Of a stretch of DNA of 64,000 nucleotides, positions 17,611 to 26,228 are shown in pieces (within the stretch, counting starts at the first letter, position 1; each line of letters opens with the position of its first letter). This stretch comes from Paenibacillus tundrae. Its GTDB lineage: Bacteria > Bacillota > Bacilli > Paenibacillales > Paenibacillaceae. The stretch covers positions 4,402,001-4,466,000 of the forward strand of contig NZ_CP145605.1 of the NCBI RefSeq assembly GCF_036884255.1, in the 5' to 3' direction. Both the position numbers and the translations under genes were made by a program. The notes beneath the pieces are model-generated. The model ran no database searches and was not told the DNA's origin. It saw only the letters and a list, made by a program, of their open reading frames with translations.

Positions 17611-19487
17611 TCTACCCCTCCAACGTTCCTGTCATAGAGCACCACGGACATAACGGATGCCTGACCTTTCTTGACTTGCTTGAATGGAGCAAAACTCCAT
17701 GATTTGACACGATCCGGATTGGTAATTACCATCGGTGTTGTCAATGATGCTGCTTGTTCCCGCAGAACCGCAAGATCGAATTTAATCAGCAATTGACCTG
17801 GCTCAACCGTATCGCCTTCCTGAACAAAAGCTTCAAAATGACCTTTCAATTGTGAAGTATCAATTCCGATATGGAGCAGAACCTCAAGCCCTTCTCGGGT
17901 GGAAATGCCTAACGCATGCATCGTTGGATACAGATGCATAATCGTACCGAAGACAGGAGAAACCAGCTCTCCCCGCTCTGGGACAAAGGCTACTCCATCC
18001 CCAACAAGCTTGGCTGCGAATATCTGATCTGGCACCTCTTCGATCGGCAGCATTTTCCCCTGTACAGGCGCACAGAACAGCACTTGTGGCAGATCCCGTT
18101 CCAGTAGCTTCGCAATCTCCTCACGGATCAATTCGGAATAGGTACCGAATACCACCTGCACATTGCCTCCACCGAGCTTGATTAACCCAGCCGAGCCCAT
18201 GCTCTTCATCGCACCCGTATCAATCAGGCGATCATCGTGCACCGTCAGACGAAGACGTGTGATACACGCCTCCACCTGCACAATGTTACTCTTGCCACCC
18301 AGCGCTTCCAAAATCAAAGGAGCCTGATAAGGAATATTGCCTACCCAATCCTCTAACATCGAACCTTCTTCACGTCCTGGCGTAGGAATCTTAAATGTAC
18401 GAATCGCCCAGCGGAATAAGAAGTAATAGACTAGCCCATATAGTATGCCAATCGGGATAAGCTTCCAAGCATTCTCTGATAGATGGAAATTGAGTATGTA
18501 ATCAATTATACCTGCCGAGTACGAGAACCCGTGGCGTATATCAAGCCAATAACTAATCCACATCGCAACACCAGACATCACCGCATGCACAATAAACAGA
18601 TAAGGAGCTGCAAATAAAAAGGCAAACTCAATTTGCTCAGATACTCCTGTTAGGAAACAGACTAATGCTGAAGTAAGAAATGTTTTCTTAATCTTCGGCT
18701 TCAAGTCTTCCCGAGCTTCCTGAATAATGGCAAACGCAATCGCTGGAATAGCGAACATCATGATTGGGAACAACCCAGCCATGAAGAAACCTGCCGATGG
18801 ATCACCTGCAAAGAAACGAGGCAAATCCCCCTGTACAATGTTTCCGTCAGGCGTCTCAAACGTCCCCAATTGAAACCAGAATACATTGTTCAGCAGATGA
18901 TGTAAGCCAAAAGCAACCAATACTCTGTAGAGCACGCCATAGATGAACAAGCCAAAGCCACCGAGACTGTATTCCCATGTGGCAACCGCATTCAATCCAT
19001 GCTGTAGTATTGGAGCGATCCATAACATAAAACAGGAGAACAGCGCCGAGCAGAGCCCAACGATGAGCAAGACGAACCTCGAACCGCCAAAAAATTGCAA
19101 AATCTCTGGCAGCTTAATACTTTTAAACCGGTTATGCATTACCCCAGCCAGTGCGCCGAGTATAATTCCGATTAAGGAAGCAGGCTGAACGGTGCCATCA
19201 CCAAAATTGCGAGTCACTTGATCATATATGACGATACCAGCCAGTGCAGCGAGTCCCGCTTGTCCGGCCTGGTTGGAGAGTCCCAGCGCTACACCGACCG
19301 CAAATAAATAGGGCAAAAAATAAAAAATACCGTGTCCAGCCACGGTAGACACTTCACCAACAACTTTTATCCCCCAGGCGTCCCAGGGTAAACTGCCAAC
19401 ACTAAGCAATATTGCGGCGGCGGGCAGGACCATTGTAGGCAGCATTACCGCTCTTCCGAGCTGCTGCAAGGATCCGAGCCAATTCAT
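17607..19487 (-). CDS. nagE: PTS EIICBA component, N-acetylglucosamine-type
   Basis: 626 residues in the order EIIC (about 10 membrane segments, 1-370), EIIB (phospho-Cys in EACITRLRLTVHD, about 400) and EIIA (about 475-610, phospho-His in LLHIGIDTSQLKGHF). It imports and phosphorylates a hexose. The EIIC segments GLHHLLNNVFWFQLGTF, LPRFFAGDPSAGFFMAGLFP and the linker TPGREEG resemble NagE more than PtsG, so N-acetylglucosamine is the preferred substrate; glucose remains possible. GAAAGGAGAGGTCGCC precedes the ATG. It is co-transcribed with ptsI. A candidate promoter (TTGACA, 17, TACCAT) and an attenuator-like hairpin lie upstream. Confidence 0.85.
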   Translation of the reverse strand: MNWLGSLQQLGRAVMLPTMVLPAAAILLSVGSLPWDAWGIKVVGEVSTVAGHGIFYFLPYLFAVGVALGLSNQAGQAGLAALAGIVIYDQVTRNFGDGTVQPASLIGIILGALAGVMHNRFKSIKLPEILQFFGGSRFVLLIVGLCSALFSCFMLWIAPILQHGLNAVATWEYSLGGFGLFIYGVLYRVLVAFGLHHLLNNVFWFQLGTFETPDGNIVQGDLPRFFAGDPSAGFFMAGLFPIMMFAIPAIAFAIIQEAREDLKPKIKKTFLTSALVCFLTGVSEQIEFAFLFAAPYLFIVHAVMSGVAMWISYWLDIRHGFSYSAGIIDYILNFHLSENAWKLIPIGILYGLVYYFLFRWAIRTFKIPTPGREEGSMLEDWVGNIPYQAPLILEALGGKSNIVQVEACITRLRLTVHDDRLIDTGAMKSMGSAGLIKLGGGNVQVVFGTYSELIREEIAKLLERDLPQVLFCAPVQGKMLPIEEVPDQIFAAKLVGDGVAFVPERGELVSPVFGTIMHLYPTMHALGISTREGLEVLLHIGIDTSQLKGHFEAFVQEGDTVEPGQLLIKFDLAVLREQAASLTTPMVITNPDRVKSWSFAPFKQVKKGQASVMSVVLYDRNVGGVE

Positions 19488-19589
19488 GGCGACCTCTCCT
19501 TTCTATCCTTGATGGTAAGCTTTAAGAAACATTTTGTCAAAGCAAAACAGCAACCTACTGTAAAGTTAATTAGACTCCGCAATCACATA

Positions 19590-19617
19590 CCAAAAAGACC
19601 ACATACTGATGTGGCCA
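19590..19617 (-). promoter_or_regulatory. attenuator-like hairpin upstream of nagE
   Basis: Leftward RNA: GGCCACAT CAGT ATGTGGTC followed by TTTTT, about 105 bases before the nagE start codon. Its position suggests either a leader terminator read through by a GlcT/LicT-type antiterminator or the end of an unseen short transcript. I see no clear RAT sequence. A candidate promoter closer to the gene (TTGACA about 19520) argues for the second. The rest of 19488-19726 holds no gene. Confidence 0.4.
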
Positions 19618-19724
19618 TAACAATAACAAAACGTAATATATTCTCCAGAAAGGCAAGATGCTAAGCTAAGCCTTATGATGCTATATTCGCGATCACCCTA
19701 ATGCAGTTATGCTACAAAAAAGAA

Positions 19725-19759
19725 ATATCCCGTTAACTTATTGTCCGTTAACGGGATTC
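19725..19759 (-). terminator. terminator of the CoA-binding protein gene
   Basis: ATCCCGTTAAC / GTTAACGGGAT, an 11-base perfect stem, followed leftward by ATTTCTTTTTT. Confidence 0.8.
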
Positions 19760-19850
19760 TCTACGTGCATAGTCTGATCCTATAGAACGTACTTTCCTAA
19801 CACCTGGCATAACACAATACCAGACCGCCGCAAAACGACGGAAATGGCGC

Positions 19851-20285
19851 TTAGTCGCGTCCAGCACCGCGCAGAACGATGGAATCTTCGACCTTGATAC
19901 AACGATTCGTAACAGCCTTCAGACCGTTCTCAGCCGCAATATGCACTGCTTCATCATTATGGATACCCAGCTGCAGCCACAATACGTTAGCTTTGATCGC
20001 CGCAGCCTCTCGTGCTACATCAGCACAATACTCTTCTCGACGAAACACATTAACGATATCTACTGGCTCTGGAATATCTGCGAGCGTGGCGTACACCGTT
20101 TCTCCAAGAATCTCACCTTGCACCTGAGGGTTCACAGGAATGATGCGATATCCTCTGCTCTGCATAGCTTCAGCAACCATGTAGGATGTGCGATCTGATT
20201 TGTCTGATAAACCAACGACTGCGATGTTGCCTGCATTACGTAAAATTTGTCCAATTTCTTCACGAGTAGGGTTGTTAAATTCCAT
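19851..20285 (-). CDS. CoA-binding domain protein (YccU family)
   Basis: 144 residues, one Rossmann-like CoA-binding domain as in succinyl-CoA synthetase alpha but standing alone. Motifs: IAVVGLSDKSDRTSYMVAEA (nucleotide loop), RIIPVNPQV, VDIVNVFRR, LWLQLGIHNDEA and a C-terminal VTNRCIKVE. Reaction unknown; the family is widespread and some members bind CoA or coenzyme-like nucleotides. ATG 20285 follows AAAAGGATGG; the longer reading from 20360 has no ribosome binding site. Lies downstream of aroA on the same strand, with a 128-base gap. Confidence 0.87.
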   Translation of the reverse strand: MEFNNPTREEIGQILRNAGNIAVVGLSDKSDRTSYMVAEAMQSRGYRIIPVNPQVQGEILGETVYATLADIPEPVDIVNVFRREEYCADVAREAAAIKANVLWLQLGIHNDEAVHIAAENGLKAVTNRCIKVEDSIVLRGAGRD

Positions 20286-20413
20286 GTTCAAGCACCATCC
20301 TTTTCTGCTTACAGATATCAGCTGATTTCCAACTTCGATGCTGATCATACCGCCAGGCATGTTTCGTACTCACAAGCGGACTTCTGGAACTACCTCTGAA
20401 CGTGAGTGTTATT

Positions 20414-21709
20414 TTACTCTTTTACCCATTGTACGGAGGCACCAAGCGCCTGCAAGTGATCAAAGTATTGTGGGTAAGACTTGGCTACATGGTGTGCATC
20501 CCGAATGCGGAGCGGTTGCTTGGCACGAAGTCCAACAACGGTTAGAGCCATGATGACCCGATGATCATAATGAGCATTAATCTCAACGCCACCTTCGACG
20601 CCTTCTGGACGTCCATGCACGATGATCTCAGCCTGACGCTCTTCAACGTTCGCACCCGCCTTACGAAGCTCATTCAAGTAATCCGTAATTCGGTCACATT
20701 CCTTATAGCGTAGGTTCTCTACATTATAAAACCGTGAAGTTCCTTCCGCAAACACAGCCGCCGCTACCATGGCCAGAACAGCATCTGTTGCAGCATCTCC
20801 ATCGAATTCAATTGCCTTTAATTTCCCGTTACCCTGTACGTGTACAACATTGTTCTCATGTGTGAGTGGCACTTCCATAATGCGCAGTACATCCACGATG
20901 GCACGTTCCCCTTGCTTGCTCTGTTCCATCAAACGCAAGATTTTTACATCCGATTGTGTCACTGCTGCTGCCGCGAGAACTGCTGCTGAACCTGGGTAGT
21001 CTCCTTGGACGGTATACGTCTGTGGTTGGTATGACTGGCCGCCAGGTACACGGAAGGACATATAATCATCGCTTGCATGGATAACGATTCCTGCTTGCTC
21101 CAATACCTCCAGCGTTTGTCCGATCACGACCTTGGATTTCAGGTCATTCAGCACTTCAATTGTGCTGTCTTCTGCTAGCATAGGTGTTACAAAGAGTAAT
21201 GCACTGAGATATTGGGAGCTCACAGAACCGGATACACGGATATGCCCACCTTTGGGCTTGCCACCTTTGATTGTAATAGGTAGACGTCCTTGTTCATGCT
21301 GAACCTCCACACCAAGTTGTCCCAAGGCATCGATCAGATCATCATGTGGCCGCTTGCCGAGTGAATCTGGATACGTATTAACAAAAGTAACCTCAGGACA
21401 TAATGCCGTTACACCCATCAGAAAACGTAAAACAGCACCTGCATTACCTACATTCAGTTCACGTACATCGCGTGGACTGCTACCGAAACCTTGGATTACG
21501 ATTTTGCTATCGTCTTCTTCCAGAACTGCACCTAGATCACGAATACATCTACGCATCGCGTCACTATCTTCACTATGCGCAGGGAAATGGATGGTGCTTG
21601 TGCCTTCTGCCAATGCAGCAGCTAGCAAATAACGTGTTGTGTAGTTTTTGGAGGACAAGGCTCCAATTTCCCCTTTCAGGGAGGGAGTAGGTGTTACGAT
21701 AACGTCCAT
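20414..21709 (-). CDS. aroA: 3-phosphoshikimate 1-carboxyvinyltransferase (EPSP synthase), divergent type
   Basis: 431 residues. Joins PEP to shikimate-3-phosphate in the sixth step of aromatic amino-acid synthesis. Both domains are recognisable: SVSSQYLSALL, KECDRITDYLNELRKAGA, HYDHRVIMALTVVGLRAKQP and a C-terminal SYPQYFDHLQALGA. The N-terminal loop is SSKNYTTRYLLAAALAEGTS instead of the usual KSISHRALLLAALA, and the PEP loop reads GNAGAVLRFLMG instead of GNAGTAMRPL, replacing the residues equivalent to E. coli T97 and P101. ATG 21709 follows AAGGAG; 21727 has none. Shikimate kinase lies 0.5 kb upstream on the same strand. Confidence 0.85.
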   Translation of the reverse strand: MDVIVTPTPSLKGEIGALSSKNYTTRYLLAAALAEGTSTIHFPAHSEDSDAMRRCIRDLGAVLEEDDSKIVIQGFGSSPRDVRELNVGNAGAVLRFLMGVTALCPEVTFVNTYPDSLGKRPHDDLIDALGQLGVEVQHEQGRLPITIKGGKPKGGHIRVSGSVSSQYLSALLFVTPMLAEDSTIEVLNDLKSKVVIGQTLEVLEQAGIVIHASDDYMSFRVPGGQSYQPQTYTVQGDYPGSAAVLAAAAVTQSDVKILRLMEQSKQGERAIVDVLRIMEVPLTHENNVVHVQGNGKLKAIEFDGDAATDAVLAMVAAAVFAEGTSRFYNVENLRYKECDRITDYLNELRKAGANVEERQAEIIVHGRPEGVEGGVEINAHYDHRVIMALTVVGLRAKQPLRIRDAHHVAKSYPQYFDHLQALGASVQWVKE

Positions 21710-21846
21710 GAATGAATTCTCCTTCATTATTCAAATTAATTAAACACTAGAATCATACCCGAGGGCATCTTGCTTAAATTGACATTCCCTGCATCGCTTG
21801 GGTATCATTATAAGCGTTAAGTCGATACAGAAAAGAGGATCTGAAT

Positions 21847-22152
21847 ATGACGCAAATTGCTGAAATTGAAACGTCTGAGCTACGCCGCCGTTTACAGGCT
21901 GGCGAGAAGTTGCAGATGATAGACGTCCGCGAGGACGAAGAGGTCGCACAAGGCATGATTGAGGGAGCGAAGCACATCCCCCTAGGACAAATTCCAGACA
22001 GATTGTCTGAAATTGAAAAGTCTGGTGAGATTGTCCTCATCTGTCGCAGTGGTTATCGCAGCGAGCGTGCTGCTGAATATCTGCAACAACTTGGCTACGA
22101 AGGCTGCACCAACATGGTTGGCGGCATGCTGCAATGGCAACAGGAAGACTAA
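21847..22152 (+). CDS. single-domain rhodanese-like protein
   Basis: 101 residues: one rhodanese domain, expected to carry sulfane sulfur on its active-site Cys. The loop CRSGYRS (about 64-70) has the Cys and Arg residues of an active enzyme; IDVREDEEVAQGMIEGAKHIPLG is the usual N-terminal motif and MVGGMLQW the C-terminal one. AAGAGGATCTGAAT precedes the ATG. Divergent from aroA; its terminator separates it from aroK. The sulfur acceptor is unknown. Confidence 0.9.
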   Translation: MTQIAEIETSELRRRLQAGEKLQMIDVREDEEVAQGMIEGAKHIPLGQIPDRLSEIEKSGEIVLICRSGYRSERAAEYLQQLGYEGCTNMVGGMLQWQQED

Positions 22153-22156
22153 TTGA

Positions 22157-22182
22157 ACGAGCCGATCGGCTCGTTTTTTCTT
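22157..22182 (+). terminator. terminator of the rhodanese gene
   Basis: ACGAGCCGATCGGCTCGT palindromic stem followed by TTTTTC. Confidence 0.85.
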
Positions 22183-22231
22183 TAACCTGTACTTCCCACA
22201 CCTCTATCGAAAACATACAACGATTACAGGC

Positions 22232-22741
22232 TTAGACGCGGTAATGCGCTAAAATTAAACGAGTCACTTCTGCCGCGGATAACGACGTGGTATCCACCGT
22301 GTAATGTGCAAACCGATATGCGTCTTTGCGTTCCTCCATAATCGTCTGAATCCGTTCCTCCGCATTGCCTGCCAGTAATGGACGATTGTCACAACCACTC
22401 ACACGCTCTACAATCACTGCGGGATCTGCAGTCAGCGCAACGACCCAGCCATTCTTAGACATCACATCACAGTTGTCAGCACGCAGTACAACACCGCCTC
22501 CAGTTGCAATGACCTGTGCCTTCTTCTCTAGTACAGAGCACAGCACCCGACTCTCTGCATCCCGAAAGTAAGTCTCACCTTTACCTGTGAACAATTCAGG
22601 AATGGTGCAACCTTCCTCTTTCTCCACTGCGGCGTCCACATCAACCAACCGATAGCCTAGTTCTCGTGCAAGCAGATCTGCAACTGTTGATTTGCCGGTC
22701 CCCATCATACCGATGAGTATAATATTGTTAGCCTTGCTCAA
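22232..22741 (-). CDS. aroK: shikimate kinase
   Basis: 169 residues. Phosphorylates shikimate at O3 with ATP, one step before EPSP synthase. Walker A GMMGTGKST, shikimate-binding DVDAAVEKEEGCTIPELF and ETYFRDAESRVL, the GGGVV motif and the lid NRPLLAG are all present. The TTG at 22741 is chosen because AAAGGAG sits eight bases upstream; the GTG at 22750 abuts that site. It precedes aroA on the same strand, though the divergent rhodanese gene lies between them. Confidence 0.93.
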   Translation of the reverse strand: MSKANNIILIGMMGTGKSTVADLLARELGYRLVDVDAAVEKEEGCTIPELFTGKGETYFRDAESRVLCSVLEKKAQVIATGGGVVLRADNCDVMSKNGWVVALTADPAVIVERVSGCDNRPLLAGNAEERIQTIMEERKDAYRFAHYTVDTTSLSAAEVTRLILAHYRV

Positions 22742-22931
22742 AAGGTACACTCCTTTATTCCAAGAGGTTATTCAAAAAGTTCGCTTTGGATGACGAAACA
22801 TCATTTTGAATTCGCATTTCAAGCATTTCTTGAGCACTTTTGTCCTATCATAACACAGCCCTGCTAACTGGGGAAGGCTAGAGCGCCGACGGCAGAGGTC
22901 AGAGCCATCTATGACCTTCTGTATGAAATAA

Positions 22932-22975
22932 AAAAGACCCACAACTCGGCATTGCCGAAATTGTGGGTCTTTGTG
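22932..22975 (-). terminator. terminator of gndA
   Basis: AAGACCCACAACTCGGC / GCCGAAATTGTGGGTCTT stem, leftward T run TTTTTTATTTC. Confidence 0.85.
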
Positions 22976-22999
22976 TCAGAGGTAATTTCCGCTCTAAAA

Positions 23000-24409
23000 C
23001 TACTCCATCCAGTTGTGGTGGAAGCTGCCTTCTTTGTCCAAACGTTTGAACGTGTGTGCACCGAAGTAGTCACGTTGTGCTTGCAACAGGTTTGCAGGCA
23101 AACGCTCTGTACGGTAGCTATCGTAGTAGGACAGCGCGCTGGAGAAGCCAGGAACCGGAATTCCTTGTTGTACAGCAGCTGCCACGACTTCACGCCATGC
23201 GCCTTGGTAAGATTCAACGATGTTTTGGAAGTATGGATCTAAGAGCAGGTTTTTGAGTGCTGCGTCTTTATCATATGCTTCTTTGATGTTTTGCAAGAAC
23301 TGTGAACGGATGATGCAGCCACCACGGAAGATCATAGCGATGTTACCGTATTTCAGATCCCAGCCATACTCATCGGATGCAGCACGCATCTGAGCGAAGC
23401 CTTGAGCATAGGATACGATTTTACTTGCAAAGAGTGCTTTACGCACGTTTTCAATGAAGGCTTTTTTGTCGCCAGAGAATGCTTCTGTCGCAGGACCATT
23501 CAGAATTTTGCTTGCTGCTACGCGCTCGTCTTTCATCGCAGACAAGAAACGGGAAAATACGGATTCAGTAATCATGGACAGTGGTACGCCGAGATCAAGC
23601 GCACTTTGGCTTGTCCATTTACCTGTTCCTTTTTGTCCAGCTGCATCCAAGATCACGTCTACCATTGGTTTGCCTGTTTCTGGATCGTATTTGGAGAAGA
23701 TGTCTGCTGTAATTTCGATCAGGTAGCTATCCAGCTCTCCTTGGTTCCATTCTGTGAAGATTTCATGCAACTCTTCTACGGAAACGTTAAGTACGGATTT
23801 GAGCAGGTGGTATGCTTCCCCAATCAATTGCATATCACCGTATTCGATACCATTGTGAACCATTTTGACATAGTGTCCTGCACCGTCTGGTCCGATATAT
23901 GTACAACAAGGGTCATCGCCGACTTTAGCTGAGATTGCTGTCAGAATCGGCTCTACTAATTTGTAAGCACTCTCTTGTCCACCTGGCATAATGGAAGGCC
24001 CTTTCAATGCACCCTCTTCACCACCAGATACGCCTGTACCGATGAAACGAATACCTTTGTCTTCCAGCTCTTTGCTGCGACGTTGGGTATCAGGGAAGTA
24101 TGCATTTCCTCCATCAATGATGATGTCGCCTTCATCCAAATGAGGTAGCAATTGTTCAATGGTTGCGTCAGTCGCTTTACCTGCTTGAACCATGATCAAA
24201 ATTTTGCGTGGGGATTCCAGGGATGCTACGAATTCTTCAATCGAGAACGTACCTGTCAGATTTTTACCCTCGGCCTCTTTCAGAAGATCCTCTGTTTTCT
24301 CTTGGGAACGGTTATATACCGACACCGTGAAACCTCTGCTTTCAATGTTAAGGGCCAAATTCTTGCCCATGACAGCCAGTCCGATTACGCCGATCTGTTG
24401 TTTAGTCAT
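23000..24409 (-). CDS. gndA: 6-phosphogluconate dehydrogenase, decarboxylating (NADP+-dependent type)
   Basis: 469 residues. Oxidative pentose-phosphate enzyme converting 6-phosphogluconate to ribulose-5-phosphate and CO2 with NADPH. N-terminal nucleotide fold [17 protein letters not shown] and VYNRSQEKT (Arg for NADP+), then [32 protein letters not shown], and [18 protein letters not shown] with the catalytic Lys. ATG 24409 ([10 protein letters not shown]) follows GGGAG; a start at 24421 lacks spacing. Single gene with its own terminator. Confidence 0.96.
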   Translation of the reverse strand: MTKQQIGVIGLAVMGKNLALNIESRGFTVSVYNRSQEKTEDLLKEAEGKNLTGTFSIEEFVASLESPRKILIMVQAGKATDATIEQLLPHLDEGDIIIDGGNAYFPDTQRRSKELEDKGIRFIGTGVSGGEEGALKGPSIMPGGQESAYKLVEPILTAISAKVGDDPCCTYIGPDGAGHYVKMVHNGIEYGDMQLIGEAYHLLKSVLNVSVEELHEIFTEWNQGELDSYLIEITADIFSKYDPETGKPMVDVILDAAGQKGTGKWTSQSALDLGVPLSMITESVFSRFLSAMKDERVAASKILNGPATEAFSGDKKAFIENVRKALFASKIVSYAQGFAQMRAASDEYGWDLKYGNIAMIFRGGCIIRSQFLQNIKEAYDKDAALKNLLLDPYFQNIVESYQGAWREVVAAAVQQGIPVPGFSSALSYYDSYRTERLPANLLQAQRDYFGAHTFKRLDKEGSFHHNWME

Positions 24410-24631
24410 CTGGTCTCCCATCCTTTACTCCAATTGATTTTTAATGATATTGTCTCTCAACAACACTCTCATTTTAACGGTTTTACGTATAGAAGTGAAC
24501 CCCGCAGAGCGTCCACACAACGAGAAAACGCCTCAATCAGCCGAGGTGTTCATCGTATTTTCATAATTACCTAGGATGGGGCGGACGTGGAGAAAACGAA
24601 TCTTTGGAGCAAATCTTCTCCTATACAGCAA

Positions 24632-24662
24632 TAAAAGCCCTGGCGTGTGCCGGGGCTTTGTT
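24632..24662 (-). terminator. terminator after the 24691-25290 gene
   Basis: AAAGCCCTGGCGTGTGCCGGGGCTTTG; leftward the stem is followed by TTTTATTGC. Confidence 0.7.
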
Positions 24663-24690
24663 TACAAGTGTAGTCTAAAATGGGTATGTT

Positions 24691-25290
24691 TCATGCTTCC
24701 AGCATCAACAGATGTCCGGATAACCGCTGCAATACTTCGCGGCAAGCGTTTGCCTTTTCCATATTATTGAGCTGTATAGCGTTATGCAAACGTTCCAGTT
24801 CATCGTCCACTTCCATGCGCAACAGCATTAATCGCTCCTCGCCTTCACGCGAGAGGAACATTTCTTCCATCTCTTCCGCCGTAGGCGCAGGTTCCTTTTG
24901 AAAAATAACACGTTGCTTGAACCCAGATACCTCCACCAAACGAATCACTTCACCAAATAAAATGTTCTCTACCGTCATCTGCTGATCCTTGAATCGTTTT
25001 ACAACCGCATGCCCTCTTGTGTCACCAATAAGCTTCTCCAGCCATTCCGCTAGCTTCGCGTCTTTGATGATGTAATCACCTGTCATTTTGTAGTTGCCAC
25101 TGCGTGTTTGTTGAAAACGGAGCTTTACCAGCTTACGCCCAGTGCGGACTGACAAGATAAAGAAGGATTCGTCCTCGCTCCAATATAGTGAATAGCCCTC
25201 ACGAATAAGGTCTTTGATCAAATTTTGGATATGCCGACGGTTGAACCGCAGCTCCAGATTGCAATATTCAACTTCATAACTCTTATTCAC
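24691..25290 (-). CDS. conserved protein of unknown function
   Basis: 199 residues, soluble, no signal peptide. I do not recognise a named domain. The central part KMTGDYIIKDAKLAEWLEKL..DTRGHAVVKRFKD is strongly patterned like a conserved core; the C-terminal 60 residues form an acidic helix (EEMEEMFLSREGEERLMLLR). The GTG at 25290 follows GGAGGGG at six bases and is preferred over the ATG at 25305. Divergent from yktB and separated from gndA by 280 bases. Confidence 0.7.
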   Translation of the reverse strand: MNKSYEVEYCNLELRFNRRHIQNLIKDLIREGYSLYWSEDESFFILSVRTGRKLVKLRFQQTRSGNYKMTGDYIIKDAKLAEWLEKLIGDTRGHAVVKRFKDQQMTVENILFGEVIRLVEVSGFKQRVIFQKEPAPTAEEMEEMFLSREGEERLMLLRMEVDDELERLHNAIQLNNMEKANACREVLQRLSGHLLMLEA

Positions 25291-25521
25291 GGCACTCCCC
25301 TCCATCTGTACCGGATCTACACCGGTTCGCTTCTTACATCGCTTTTTACATGGCTTCTTCTACATCGGCTTACCCTATTTTATACTTCATTTTATGTAAG
25401 GGTACTTGGTTATTTGACTATTTTTCACCGAATCAACCCAGTGATCAGACCTTTCCGCAAGCGCACAGGGGCAAGCCCCCTGATTTTCATGATATAATAG
25501 ACGCGAAATGGAGGAATACAG

Positions 25522-26145
25522 ATGGATTTTTCCGGTTTTAACAGTCGCGATTTTGATGTATTTCAAGTTCCTGGGCTAGAGCCACGTATGGAGATGCTGA
25601 TTGAACGAGTTCGTCCGAAGCTGGAAGCACTTGGTACAGAGCTTGCACCTTACCTCACTGAATTGTGCGGGGAAGAGATGTTTGTGCATGTCGCCAAACA
25701 CGCACGTCGTACCGTCAATCCTCCCATAGATACATGGGTTGCCTGGGGATCTTCCAAACGGGGATATAAAGCACTGCCTCACTTTGAGGTGGGCATGTTC
25801 GATACACATGTGTTTGTCATTTTCGCTGTCATCTACGAAAGTCCGAACAAAATTACGTTTGCCGAAGCACTGGAGCGTGAGTTGGATGAGGTGCGCCGCA
25901 ATCTGCCTGGAGAGTTCTATTGGTCGATGGATCATATGGATCCACAGGGTACATTTCATAAGGATATGAAGTCTGAGGATTATGACAAGATCATCACTAA
26001 GCTTAAGACGGTTAAAAAAGCTGAGGTTATGTGTGGTCTTCGTATTGAGCGAGATGACCCACTTGCTGCAGATGGGGAACAATTACTCAAAACGATACGT
26101 TCCACCTTCAAGACGTTACTACCGTTATACAGAATGTCTTTCTAA
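25522..26145 (+). CDS. yktB: DUF1054 (UPF0637) family protein, YktB-like
   Basis: 207 residues, the normal length of this Firmicute family of unknown biochemical role. Recognisable segments: MDFSGFNSRDFDVFQVPGLE at the N-terminus, HVAKHARRTVNPPIDTWVAW, SKRGYKALPHFEVGMFDTHV and the end FKTLLPLYR. TGGAGGAATACAG precedes the ATG. Single gene with a strong terminator. Confidence 0.88.
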   Translation: MDFSGFNSRDFDVFQVPGLEPRMEMLIERVRPKLEALGTELAPYLTELCGEEMFVHVAKHARRTVNPPIDTWVAWGSSKRGYKALPHFEVGMFDTHVFVIFAVIYESPNKITFAEALERELDEVRRNLPGEFYWSMDHMDPQGTFHKDMKSEDYDKIITKLKTVKKAEVMCGLRIERDDPLAADGEQLLKTIRSTFKTLLPLYRMSF

Positions 26146-26151
26146 TAATAA

Positions 26152-26199
26152 CAAAGGGAATGTCACAACCGATCTGGTTGACGACACTCCCTTTTTTTT
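26152..26199 (+). terminator. terminator of yktB
   Basis: AAAGGGAATGTC / GACACTCCCTTT arms followed by TTTTTT. Confidence 0.85.
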
Positions 26200-26228
26200 G
26201 AATTGAGCCCTTTACTCATTAAAATGCG

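Noticed and set aside
23402..23932. 176-residue plus-strand frame in gndA
   Set aside because: Antisense of an intact enzyme gene, rich in Cys and Phe, without a ribosome binding site.
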